A stretch of DNA of 64,000 bases, taken from assembly GCA_029260755.1 (NCBI GenBank), contig JAJDCQ010000236.1, positions 62,001 to 126,000 of the forward strand, read 5' to 3'. Below are positions 1 through 8,260 of this stretch, piece by piece. Position 1 is the stretch's first letter. The number at the start of each line of letters is the position of its first letter. Made by a program: the position numbers and the translations under genes. The notes below the pieces were generated by a model. The model was not told the DNA's origin, did no database searches, and worked only from the letters and a program-made list of their open reading frames with translations. The DNA is from Planctomycetota bacterium. Lineage in GTDB: Bacteria; Planctomycetota; J058; JAJDCQ01.

Positions 1-110
1 TCCCACCGCTCGGGCGGCGGGCCGACCTCGAAGCTCCACGGGGAGGTTCGCTTCGGCGGGAGGACGGGCCCCGAGGGGGCGGCGGCGTCGGCTTCGGGCG
101 CTTCGGACAC
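1..110 (-). CDS. N-terminal fragment of the next oxidoreductase-operon gene (partial, runs off window)
   Basis: A GTG start at 108-110 follows a GAGAG purine stretch and opens a frame that stays open to the window edge (36 residues, beginning VSEAPEAD and ending in SPWSFEVGPPPERW). It starts 30 nt after the stop of the Fe-S/membrane-anchor gene and on the same strand, so it is probably the next gene of that operon. In operons of this type the neighbour is usually the molybdopterin-binding catalytic subunit. That identity is inferred from context only, because no diagnostic motif lies inside the visible 36 residues. Confidence 0.45.
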   Translation of the reverse strand, partial: MSEAPEADAAAPSGPVLPPKRTSPWSFEVGPPPERW

Positions 111-140
111 GGGTCGGGCCTCTCTCGGGGCGGCGGCCGA

Positions 141-1727
141 TCAGCTCAGCGGGGTCGCCTGGCCGGCGCGGATGAGGTGCTCCTCCTCGACGACGAGGCC
201 GAGGAGCGCGAGCGCCCCGCCCATCGCCCAGAAGGTGCCCGCGACCTCGGCGGTGCCGGGGACCGCCAGGCAGCCGAGCGCGCCGACCGTGCAGAGGCCG
301 ATCGAGACGACCCAGCGGCGGATCCCGTCGGCCCCGTGGTGGGCGACCTTCATCGCCTGCTTGAACTCGCGCTCGCGCCCCTTCGGCGCGAGCGTCCGCT
401 CGAACACGATCAGCCACGCGTGGATCGCGAGGGCGCCGAGCAGGATCGTCCGGACGGGGCCGGCCGTCTCCTCGGGCAGCTCGAGCAGGCGATGCGCGAT
501 CAGGAGCGCGCCGGCGCCCGCGAGGGCCGCCTTGACGGTGAGCTGCACCCAGAGCCCCTCGCGGACCCAGAGGATCCGCCCGCGCGCCTGGCTGAAGAGG
601 AAGCCGGTGTAGGCGGCGGAGAGCCAGGCGAGGACGAGGGTCGCGCCCAGCAGGGTGAACCCGAGCGGCCCGCGCGTGAGGTGGATTCCCGTGATCCCGA
701 GGGCGAGCCAGACCGAGAGGAGCGCGCCGTAGCCGATCAGGACGAACGTCCCGCGGGCGAGCCAGCTCTTCATGTTGGGGCGGATCAGGATCAGGTAGAA
801 GCGGTCGGGGCGCTTGAGGTCGGCCACGAGCGCGATGGAGGTCGCGACGAGGAACGCCAGCGCGAGCGCTGGCAGCCCGATCGCGACGATCGGCGGGCAG
901 AGCTCGGGGCGGGCGAGCGGCGGCAGCATCGTCGCGCCGGCGAGGAGCAGCCCGGCGGCGAGCGCCTTCAGCACCAGGTAGGCGACGATCTTGGCGCCCC
1001 AGAGGGTCGCGTGGCCGACGTCGTAGACGGTCCGCGCCTTCGGGGCGAGGTCGCCGCCGTCCGCGGACAGGATGGTGCCCGCCTCGCGCTGCGGCCCGTC
1101 CGGGACGTCGGCCCAGAGGAAGCCGCCGGCCGAGCTCGTCGCCGTCGGGTCGACGCCGGCGGGGCCGACCTCGCGGTAGAGGACGTTCGGCGAGGTGCCC
1201 GCCTCGGGCTTGCGCGCGACGAGGTCGTGCTCCTTCCGGAGCAGGCTGACCATGCTGTTCGGGTCGTGGAAGTCGCCCGGGATGATCGCCTCGGTCGGGC
1301 AGACGACGGCGCAGGCGGGGGCGAGGCCGACCTCGGTCCGGTGGGCGCAGAAGTGACACTTCTCGGCCGTGCCGGTGTCGTCGTTGATGTAGAGGGCGTC
1401 GTAGGGGCAGGCGTGCATGCACGCCTTGCAGCCGATGCAGATCGACGGGTCGATGTCGACGATCCCGTCCTTGGTCCGCTTCTCGAGGGCCGAGACGGGG
1501 CAGATCGTGACGCAGGGCGCGTCGCTGCACTGGTTGCATCGGAGGACGGCGAAGGAGCGCTTCACCGACGGGAAGCTGCCCGCGTCGGAGGGGTAGCTCC
1601 CCTCCTCGGTGTACTTCACCCAGGTGCGGAAGCTGCCGACGGGGACGTCGTTCTCGGACTTGCACGCCACGGTGCAGGCGTGGCAGCCGATGCAGCGGGT
1701 GTGGTCGATGACGAAGCCGAGCTGCAC
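141..1727 (-). CDS. Fused 4Fe-4S ferredoxin / DmsC-type membrane anchor subunit of a molybdopterin oxidoreductase
   Basis: Product of 528 residues. The N-terminal ~190 residues are a DmsB-type electron-transfer module with four Cys clusters: CIGCHACTVAC at residues 12-22, then CNQCSDAPC...CP, CIGCKACMHACP and CHFC...CAVVCP. After a linker, the C-terminal half is a DmsC-like anchor with about eight hydrophobic helices. The protein should pass electrons between the quinone pool and a molybdopterin enzyme. The GTG start at 1725-1727 is chosen because it has a strong GGAGGT ribosome site 8 nt upstream and the conserved domain begins immediately after it. DmsB and DmsC are normally separate polypeptides, so this is a natural fusion. 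The substrate cannot be told from this subunit. Confidence 0.85.
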   Translation of the reverse strand: MQLGFVIDHTRCIGCHACTVACKSENDVPVGSFRTWVKYTEEGSYPSDAGSFPSVKRSFAVLRCNQCSDAPCVTICPVSALEKRTKDGIVDIDPSICIGCKACMHACPYDALYINDDTGTAEKCHFCAHRTEVGLAPACAVVCPTEAIIPGDFHDPNSMVSLLRKEHDLVARKPEAGTSPNVLYREVGPAGVDPTATSSAGGFLWADVPDGPQREAGTILSADGGDLAPKARTVYDVGHATLWGAKIVAYLVLKALAAGLLLAGATMLPPLARPELCPPIVAIGLPALALAFLVATSIALVADLKRPDRFYLILIRPNMKSWLARGTFVLIGYGALLSVWLALGITGIHLTRGPLGFTLLGATLVLAWLSAAYTGFLFSQARGRILWVREGLWVQLTVKAALAGAGALLIAHRLLELPEETAGPVRTILLGALAIHAWLIVFERTLAPKGREREFKQAMKVAHHGADGIRRWVVSIGLCTVGALGCLAVPGTAEVAGTFWAMGGALALLGLVVEEEHLIRAGQATPLS

Positions 1728-1795
1728 CGGAATCCACCTCCGGACCGGGCGGGAGAACGCGAGCGGGCGATCGTATCGCGGGTTCGGGCGGGACG

Positions 1796-4795
1796 CTACC
1801 GGTCGAGCCAGGTCAGGCCGGAGCGGCGACGGGCGAGCTCGTGGAAGTACTTCGGGAGGACGGCGACGACCATTTCGATGTGGGACGACTCGGTCCCGTG
1901 GGCAGCCACGATCGGGTCGCAGAGAGCCGCGGCAGCTCGGCAGAGACACGACCAGAAGTGCTCGGGGCCTTCGTATCGTCGGGCGAGCTCGGCCGTAGCC
2001 ATGCACGCCTCGAACAGGTCGATCTGACGGCGGTACTTCGCCGATTCGAAGAGGGCCGGCGTCGCCTCGACCTTGTGGACCGCGCCGAGCGCCGCGGCGA
2101 ACGCCTCGTCCAGGCGTCCGTGCCGTTGGTGGTGCGCGGCGGCCGCGAGTCGGATGCTCGATCCGCTGTACCACGCGACCTCGCGGCTGATTTGGAGGAA
2201 CGACTGCACTCGGTCGTCGCGCTCGAGCTCGAGCGCCTGCCGGACGAGGTCGTCGACGCCGCCGCGTTCCGCGTCGCACCGGCCGAGCTCGGGGCCCTCG
2301 TTCGATCGCAGAGTCGCGAGCGTGCCGAGGGCGCCGATCACTCGCCCGAACTGGATCGAGCTGCTGGACGGGAGCCCTCCGATGTTCGAGATCTCGACGG
2401 CGGGCTCGAGCGACTCCCATTGCTTCTCGCGAGCCGACTCCACCAGGGCCGCGAGCTCCTCGATCGAAGGCCGAGGCCCGAGGCCAGGGTCGAGACCGGT
2501 CTCGAACAGATCGAGGGGAGGTCGCGGCCACCGTGTCTCCGCGTTGAGCTCGATCGCGCGCTTCCGGTGCGCTCGAAGTGCGACCTTCGACCGGGCCGTG
2601 GCGTCGGCGTCCGGCCACCCGCGCTTGGCCAGCGTCCGGATGTGGAGGAAGCCCATGTGCGTGTGAAACGCCGTCGTCTCGCTTCCGATGGCCTCGGCCG
2701 CCTCAATCGCCCTCAGGATCGTGGGGTCGCGATCTCGCGGGGAGGCGATCGCGAGGAAGATGAGGCGGAACGGATTTCGGCGCTCAGGCGGGCGCTTCAG
2801 CTCGAGCTCGATCAGCTCGAGCTCGATCGACTTGCTCAGAGTCTGCCCTTCGACGAGGACGTGTCGCGCGTGAGTTGGCTCCGAGGCCGCCGGCCACGCG
2901 CCGTACCGGTCGAGGAGCGAGGCGAGGAGGAGGTGATCGAGCACCGCGGCGCGTCCGCGAGAGCGCTGCGCGATCACGTCGTACGGGAGGAGCGTCTGGA
3001 GACGGAGGGTGAGAAGAGAGGACAGGCGCGGCTGGCCCGGGGCGCGGCAGAGGAGGTCGCCGATCCGATGGATCCGCTCGCGAGACGCATCGGGCGCCTG
3101 GCGTCTGGACGACGACCCCGATGTCGATGGCTCGCCGCCGGTCGCTCCGATGAGCTCCTCGAACGCCTCGGCGATCCGCTCGACGGCGTGGACGTGGAGC
3201 TCGGTCGACCAGGCGGCGTTCGCAGGATGGCCGAGGAGGGCCGCCTCGGTGTGCGCCTCGAGAGCCGCGTCGAGATCGATCGGTCCGGCCTCGCCGCTCG
3301 AGCGCTCGCGGGCCCGAGCGTTCCAGAGTCGGCCGGCCCGGTCCGGCGCCGCGCGGAGCAGACCGTCGAACGCGCCGGCGTCGGGCGGTGGGCTCAGCCC
3401 GGCCTCGCCGTCGGCGAGCGCCCGGGCGATGATCCGTGCGGCCGATGGCTTCGCCGGTCGGACCGGCGACTCCCCGTGGTGGATCGCGTCCAGTCCGACG
3501 GCGTGCTCGGCGGCGATGAGCCGCGCGCAACAGAGGTCGAGCCGACGGGGGGCGATCTCGCCGCCCGGCCGGACGAGACGAGCGAGGGCGGCGGCGTCGT
3601 CGCCGGCTCCGTCGCGCTCGCTCCCCGCGACCAGGCGTTCGAGCCGCTCGAGCAGCTCGACCCGCTCCTCGACCTCGGGGGGCAGCGTCCCGGACCGGAG
3701 CGCGGCGAGCTCGTTCATCGCGGCCTCGTCGAAGCCGCGAAGGTCGACCCGGCTCTCGAGCCGGCTCACCCGCTTCGGCAGCGGGACGGCGAGAACGCGT
3801 GCGAGGAGCTGCTGGCCGCCAAGCGCCGCCGCGCTGACGAGGAGCACCGTTCCCGCGACGATCACGAACCGCTGCCAGCGCGAGCTCGGGGCGACCCGAC
3901 GAAGCCCGCGGACGAGCGGTGAGGCGACGGCCGCTTCGACCGGCGTCCCGGCGCGCCAGCGTTGCAGGTCGTCGGCGAGCGCGTCGGCGCTCGCGTAGCG
4001 GTCGTCGGGATGGCGCGCGAGCGCCTTCAGGCAGACCGCTTCGAGGTCCGGCGGCAGTCCCGCCCGATGCCGCGACGGCGGCTCGATCTCGCCTCCGACG
4101 ACGTCGGTGAGCGTCGACCGCGCGTCGCGGCCGTCGCCGAAGGGTGGCCGCCCGGTGAGGAGCATGTAGAGCGTCGCGCCGAGGCCGTAGACATCGCTCG
4201 CCGGCCCGACCGGGGCGCCGGCGAGGACCGGGTCGACCTGCTCGGGCGCCATGAACGCGGGGGTGCCGACCGAGATGCCGGTCTCGGTCAGCCGCGTCAG
4301 GGCCGCGTCGAGGGCGAGGCCGAAGTCGATCAGTCGCGGCGTCCCGCGCTCGTCGATGACCACGTTCGCCGGCTTGATGTCGCGGTGGAGGACGGCGCGC
4401 CGATGGGCGTGGGCGACGCCGCGGCTCACCTCGGCGATGAGGCGGGCCGCCTCCCGCAGCGGCACCGTCTCCCGGCGCGCCCGATCCTCGAGCGACTCGC
4501 CGTCGACGAGCTCCATCGCGCAGTAGCGGGCGTGGCCGGCGCCGCCGACCGAGAGCACGCGGACGAGGTTCGCGTGCGGCTCGAGGCGCGCGTGGAGCTC
4601 GGCCTCGCGCTGGAAGCGCGCGAGCGCGTCCTCGGCGTCATCGAAGCCGGCGACGGGGAGGATCACCTTGAGGGCGTACTCGGCGCCGGTCTCGTCGTGG
4701 CGCGCGCGGTAGACCGCGCCCATCCCGCCGCGCCCGAGCTCGGCGATCACGGTGAACGGTCCGATGCGGCGTCCGGCCGGTGGCCCGTCGCTCAC
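1796..4795 (-). CDS. Ser/Thr protein kinase with transmembrane segment and large C-terminal sensor-like region
   Basis: Product of 999 residues. The N-terminal ~270 residues form a Hanks-type kinase: glycine loop LGRGGMGAVYRA, catalytic Lys in YALKVI (K43), HRDIKPAN catalytic loop, IDFGLAL magnesium loop and MAPEQ activation segment. A single hydrophobic helix near residue 310 follows, then about 650 residues with no recognised domain. The region is helical in character and resembles the C-terminus of the upstream kinase, so the two are paralogues. The GTG start at 4793-4795 overlaps the stop codon of the upstream kinase in a GTGA, implying translational coupling. The targets are unknown, and the C-terminal region may sense or scaffold. 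Confidence 0.85.
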   Translation of the reverse strand: MSDGPPAGRRIGPFTVIAELGRGGMGAVYRARHDETGAEYALKVILPVAGFDDAEDALARFQREAELHARLEPHANLVRVLSVGGAGHARYCAMELVDGESLEDRARRETVPLREAARLIAEVSRGVAHAHRRAVLHRDIKPANVVIDERGTPRLIDFGLALDAALTRLTETGISVGTPAFMAPEQVDPVLAGAPVGPASDVYGLGATLYMLLTGRPPFGDGRDARSTLTDVVGGEIEPPSRHRAGLPPDLEAVCLKALARHPDDRYASADALADDLQRWRAGTPVEAAVASPLVRGLRRVAPSSRWQRFVIVAGTVLLVSAAALGGQQLLARVLAVPLPKRVSRLESRVDLRGFDEAAMNELAALRSGTLPPEVEERVELLERLERLVAGSERDGAGDDAAALARLVRPGGEIAPRRLDLCCARLIAAEHAVGLDAIHHGESPVRPAKPSAARIIARALADGEAGLSPPPDAGAFDGLLRAAPDRAGRLWNARARERSSGEAGPIDLDAALEAHTEAALLGHPANAAWSTELHVHAVERIAEAFEELIGATGGEPSTSGSSSRRQAPDASRERIHRIGDLLCRAPGQPRLSSLLTLRLQTLLPYDVIAQRSRGRAAVLDHLLLASLLDRYGAWPAASEPTHARHVLVEGQTLSKSIELELIELELKRPPERRNPFRLIFLAIASPRDRDPTILRAIEAAEAIGSETTAFHTHMGFLHIRTLAKRGWPDADATARSKVALRAHRKRAIELNAETRWPRPPLDLFETGLDPGLGPRPSIEELAALVESAREKQWESLEPAVEISNIGGLPSSSSIQFGRVIGALGTLATLRSNEGPELGRCDAERGGVDDLVRQALELERDDRVQSFLQISREVAWYSGSSIRLAAAAHHQRHGRLDEAFAAALGAVHKVEATPALFESAKYRRQIDLFEACMATAELARRYEGPEHFWSCLCRAAAALCDPIVAAHGTESSHIEMVVAVLPKYFHELARRRSGLTWLDR

Positions 4796-7700
4796 TTCGC
4801 CTGACTCGCGTGCTTCTTCGCGGCCGCCGCCGCCTCGCGCGCCTCGTCGGCGCGCCCGAGCTCCTCGAGGATGAGCGCGCGGAAGCGCTCGATCCCGGCC
4901 AGCTCGGCGGCGCGCCCCTTCTTGCTCCGCGGCGCGCGCGGCGAGGTCGCCTCGACCGCGCGGCGGGCCGTGTCGAACGCGTCGAGCGCCTCCTCGATCC
5001 GGTCGTGACGCAGGTGATGGCGTCCCCTCGCCTCGTGGAGGATCGCGATGCAGAACCAGTTCTCCTCGGCGCCGAGGGTCACCGTGTGCTTCACCATCGG
5101 GTGGTCGAAGAGGTGGAAGCCCGCCGCGACGAGCTCCTCGACGCCGGGGACGCCGCGCACCCGTCCGCAGCAGACGAGCTCGGACGGGTCGGCCGCCGAC
5201 TCCTCGGTCGGTCGGGGGTCGGCGCCCACGTCGAGGTCGCCGGCGCCGTCGAGGTAGACGAGGTGGTTCGCGGCCTGGTGGATCCGGAAGATCGCGTTGA
5301 GCCACTGGGCGATCGGATAGGGCGGGATGCCGCTCGCGTCCCGCACCTCCTGGAGGAGCGGCAGGGTCGCGTTCTGCAGGCGCACGCCCTCGAGGGCGGC
5401 GACCGCCCCCTGGTGCGCGTCGTAGACCCCGCCCGCCCTGCTCCGTCGCGGGTCGAGGCGGACGAGGGCGAGCTGCATCGGGATGACCGGCCAGCGCTGG
5501 ACGTCGTCGAGGGCGCGGTCGAGCTCGAGCGCCCGCTCCAGGCGCTCCCCGCTCGCCTCCGGCTGCCCGAGCGACCAGCGATAGAGCCCGAGCTGGAGCT
5601 GCACCCACGCCTCCTCGAGGCCCGCGTCGATGACGGCGTCGAGCCAGCGCTCGAGCTTCCCGTCGAGGATCCTGGCGACCTTCTCGGGCCACTTTCCCTT
5701 GACCCGCTTCACCGAGCCGAGGTAAGCCCGCGCGAGGAAGAGGAGCACGGCGGGGTTCCGCGCCTCGGACCGCCGCTCCATCTCGTCCTCGCCGAGCTCC
5801 ACGATGCGGTCGAGGCCGAGGGCGGCGACGAACGGACGGCCGCGGTTGAGCTGCGTCGGGAGGAGGCCATAGCGCTCGAGGGTCGCGGCGAGCGGGAGGA
5901 GCTCGACCGCCTCCCCGGGGGAGAGCGGGCGGTCGATCGAGAACCCGGCGGTCTCGCCCATCAGGACGTTCTGGAGGTCGGCGATCAGCGATCCCTCGAG
6001 GACGTCGGGGCGCCCGGGGGCGCGCGCGAGGAGGTCGCAGAGGTCGCGGGCCGAGGCCGGCGATTGGCGCGCCTCGTCGAGGAGGCGCCGCAGCGCGCTC
6101 CCGTGGAGCGCGGGCGGCCATCCCTCGGGTCCGGCGATCAGGCCGCGCTCGTCGAAGGCGATGAGGTAGGCGGCGAGGACCTTGCGGTGGGCGTCGACGC
6201 CGCGGTCGAGGGCGGCCGCGCCGTGGCGGAGGAGCAGCCGGCCGCGGGTCGCGTCGTCGAGGCCGTCGGCCTGCGCGAGCGCGCCGAACGCCGCGCTGTC
6301 GACCGGCGCCGCGAGCCGGGGGTCGCCCTCGCCGTACGCGATCGCCCGGGCGAGGTCCCCCGCGAACCGGCGGTCGCACGTCACGATCGGGTTTCGCGCG
6401 TGGCAGAGCCCGTTGAGCGCGCCGAGGCTCCCGCGCCCGTGGAGGAGCGCCTGCGCGGCGACGGCGAGGGGCGCGTCGATCTGGCCGTCGGGGCGCACGA
6501 GATCGGCGATGCGGTGGACGTCCTCCTCGCTCCACTGTCCGTCCGCCTCGAGCTCGACCCGCGCGACCCTCTCGAGGACGAGGGCGCGCCGGTGACGCTC
6601 GCGATCGTCGGCGAGCACGTCGGCGATCACGCCGAGCTCCGAGGCGACGGAGAGGTCGCCCCCTCCCGACTCGAGGAGGGCGACGAGGGTCTGGAGGCGG
6701 TGCGCGGCCGAGCCCCGCCGGGACGACCGCAGATCGGTCCCGGCGCCGGCGAGGACGACGACGCGGTGGGCCCGCTCGGTGAGCGCCCTCGCATCGGCGT
6801 CGGCGTCGGGCGCGAGATCGAGGAGCGGCGCGATGGCGGCGACGTCGGCCGGGGACGGCCGCTCGCCCCGGTCGAGGGCCGCCTCGACCCGATCGAGCCC
6901 GGTGAGCGCGCCGCGGCCGCCGAACCAGGCGGCGACCATCGGGACGCCGGCGAGGGCGGCGAGCGCCAGCGAGAGCATCAGGATCGCGAACGCCACCCGC
7001 GCGCGGCGCGAGGTCGTCCCGACGACGCGCGCGGCCCGCGTCATCCGTCCGGGGCGGCGCGACACCACCTCGTCGCCGCGGAGCCAGCGCTCCAGCTCCT
7101 CGGCGAGCGCCTCGGCCGTCGGCGGGCGATCCGATGGCCGCTTCTCCATCGCCCGGAGGCAGATCGCCTCGAGCGCCGGAGGCACGTTCGGGACGTGGCG
7201 CGAGGGGGGGATCGGAGGCGTGCTCAGCACCCGCGTCATCGTCGTCCGCGAGTCGGCACCCTCGAACGGCAGGCGCGCGGCGAGGCAGGTGTAGAGCGTT
7301 CCGCCGAGGCCATAGACGTCGGTGTAGGGACCGATCTCGGCGCCGGCGAGCTTCGGGTTGATCTGCTCGGGAGCCATGAAGACCGGCGTGCCGACGGTGA
7401 GGTCGCTCGCGGTGAGGCGCGCGGCCTGGTCGTCGAGGGCGAGCCCGAAGTCGAGGATCCGGGGATTGCCCGCATCATCCATCAGGATGTTCGAGGGCTT
7501 GATGTCGCGGTGATAGACGCCGAACCGATGCACGTGATGGGTGGCGCGGGCGCAGGCCGCGACGATCCGGGCGGCCCGCTTCGGCGCCATCGGCCCCTTC
7601 TCGAGGTGACCCGCGAGGTCGCTCCCGACGACGAGCTCCATCACGCAGAACAGGAGGTCGCGCTCGGCGCCGAACGAGAAGACACGGATGATGTTGGGGT

Positions 7701-7935
7701 GCCCGTCGATCCGGGCGAGGATCTGCGCCTCGCGCCGAAACCTCGCCTCGAGCGTGGCCTGGATCGGGTCGCCACGGGTCGGTCGGCGGAAGAAGACCTT
7801 CAGGGCGTACTGGGCGCGGGTCTCGGCGTGGCGCACCCGATAGACCGCCCCCATTCCGCCGTGACCGAGCTCGGCTCGGATCACGTACGGGCCGATGCGT
7901 CGTCCGACGAGCGAGGGGGGCCGATGCTCGGACAT
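4792..7935 (-). CDS. Ser/Thr protein kinase, paralogue of its downstream neighbour
   Basis: Product of 1047 residues. A complete kinase domain occupies about residues 15-280: LGHGGMGAVYR loop, K46 in YALKVF, HRDIKPSN with D144, LDFG with D162 and MAPEQ. A hydrophobic segment (FAILMLSLALAALAGV) lies near residue 320. The long C-terminal part ends in a helical stretch similar to TPR-like repeats (DALDAFDTARRAVEA and similar). It is probably membrane-anchored, with the kinase cytoplasmic. The TGA stop overlaps the start of the second kinase by 4 nt. A region of 325 bp separates it from the divergent pseudokinase gene. Confidence 0.87.
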   Translation of the reverse strand: MSEHRPPSLVGRRIGPYVIRAELGHGGMGAVYRVRHAETRAQYALKVFFRRPTRGDPIQATLEARFRREAQILARIDGHPNIIRVFSFGAERDLLFCVMELVVGSDLAGHLEKGPMAPKRAARIVAACARATHHVHRFGVYHRDIKPSNILMDDAGNPRILDFGLALDDQAARLTASDLTVGTPVFMAPEQINPKLAGAEIGPYTDVYGLGGTLYTCLAARLPFEGADSRTTMTRVLSTPPIPPSRHVPNVPPALEAICLRAMEKRPSDRPPTAEALAEELERWLRGDEVVSRRPGRMTRAARVVGTTSRRARVAFAILMLSLALAALAGVPMVAAWFGGRGALTGLDRVEAALDRGERPSPADVAAIAPLLDLAPDADADARALTERAHRVVVLAGAGTDLRSSRRGSAAHRLQTLVALLESGGGDLSVASELGVIADVLADDRERHRRALVLERVARVELEADGQWSEEDVHRIADLVRPDGQIDAPLAVAAQALLHGRGSLGALNGLCHARNPIVTCDRRFAGDLARAIAYGEGDPRLAAPVDSAAFGALAQADGLDDATRGRLLLRHGAAALDRGVDAHRKVLAAYLIAFDERGLIAGPEGWPPALHGSALRRLLDEARQSPASARDLCDLLARAPGRPDVLEGSLIADLQNVLMGETAGFSIDRPLSPGEAVELLPLAATLERYGLLPTQLNRGRPFVAALGLDRIVELGEDEMERRSEARNPAVLLFLARAYLGSVKRVKGKWPEKVARILDGKLERWLDAVIDAGLEEAWVQLQLGLYRWSLGQPEASGERLERALELDRALDDVQRWPVIPMQLALVRLDPRRSRAGGVYDAHQGAVAALEGVRLQNATLPLLQEVRDASGIPPYPIAQWLNAIFRIHQAANHLVYLDGAGDLDVGADPRPTEESAADPSELVCCGRVRGVPGVEELVAAGFHLFDHPMVKHTVTLGAEENWFCIAILHEARGRHHLRHDRIEEALDAFDTARRAVEATSPRAPRSKKGRAAELAGIERFRALILEELGRADEAREAAAAAKKHASQAK

Positions 7936-8260
7936 ACCCTCGTCTTATATCCCCCCGATCCGTCGCGGCGCCACCCGGAGACCCGGGCCTTGGCGGGCTC
8001 GGAACCGGTCGGGCCGGTTTGCAATCGCGCTTCGGGCGGCGGTATACTCATCCTTTGGTTTGGGTTGGGGTCGCATCCTACGGCGCTCGAGGCTCTCGGG
8101 CGGCGTCGGGTGGTGTCGAGGATTCCTCGCCCCCAACCCGCGAGCCCACGGCTTCCACGCGCCTCGATGGGCGGCGTCGGGGCGGGCTCGCGTCGTCTTG
8201 GATCGCCGGGCCTCACTCGCTCGATCGAGCAGAGGCCGACGACGCTTGGGAGCAGCCGGC
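7936..8260. other. Divergent intergenic region between kinase and pseudokinase genes
   Basis: No convincing coding sequence is seen here. It must carry the promoters of two divergent transcripts. On the plus strand a TTGCAA/TATACT pair lies at 8019-8048, about 200 nt ahead of the pseudokinase start, so that gene would have a long leader. On the minus strand a TATAAG hexamer lies about 14 nt upstream of the kinase ATG, but no matching -35 was found. Confidence 0.5.
8019..8048 (+). promoter_or_regulatory. Predicted sigma70-type promoter for the pseudokinase gene
   Basis: TTGCAA at 8019-8024 and TATACT at 8043-8048 are separated by 18 nt. They stand out in a region otherwise near 70% GC. Transcription would start near 8055, leaving a leader of about 200 nt before the GTG at 8261. 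Confidence 0.45.

Noticed and set aside
1796..6535. Very long open frame running from the second kinase gene back into the first
   Set aside because: The upstream part is in a different frame from the real first kinase and is only Arg/Pro-rich shadow sequence. The true start is GTG 4795, at the kinase domain and overlapping the upstream stop.
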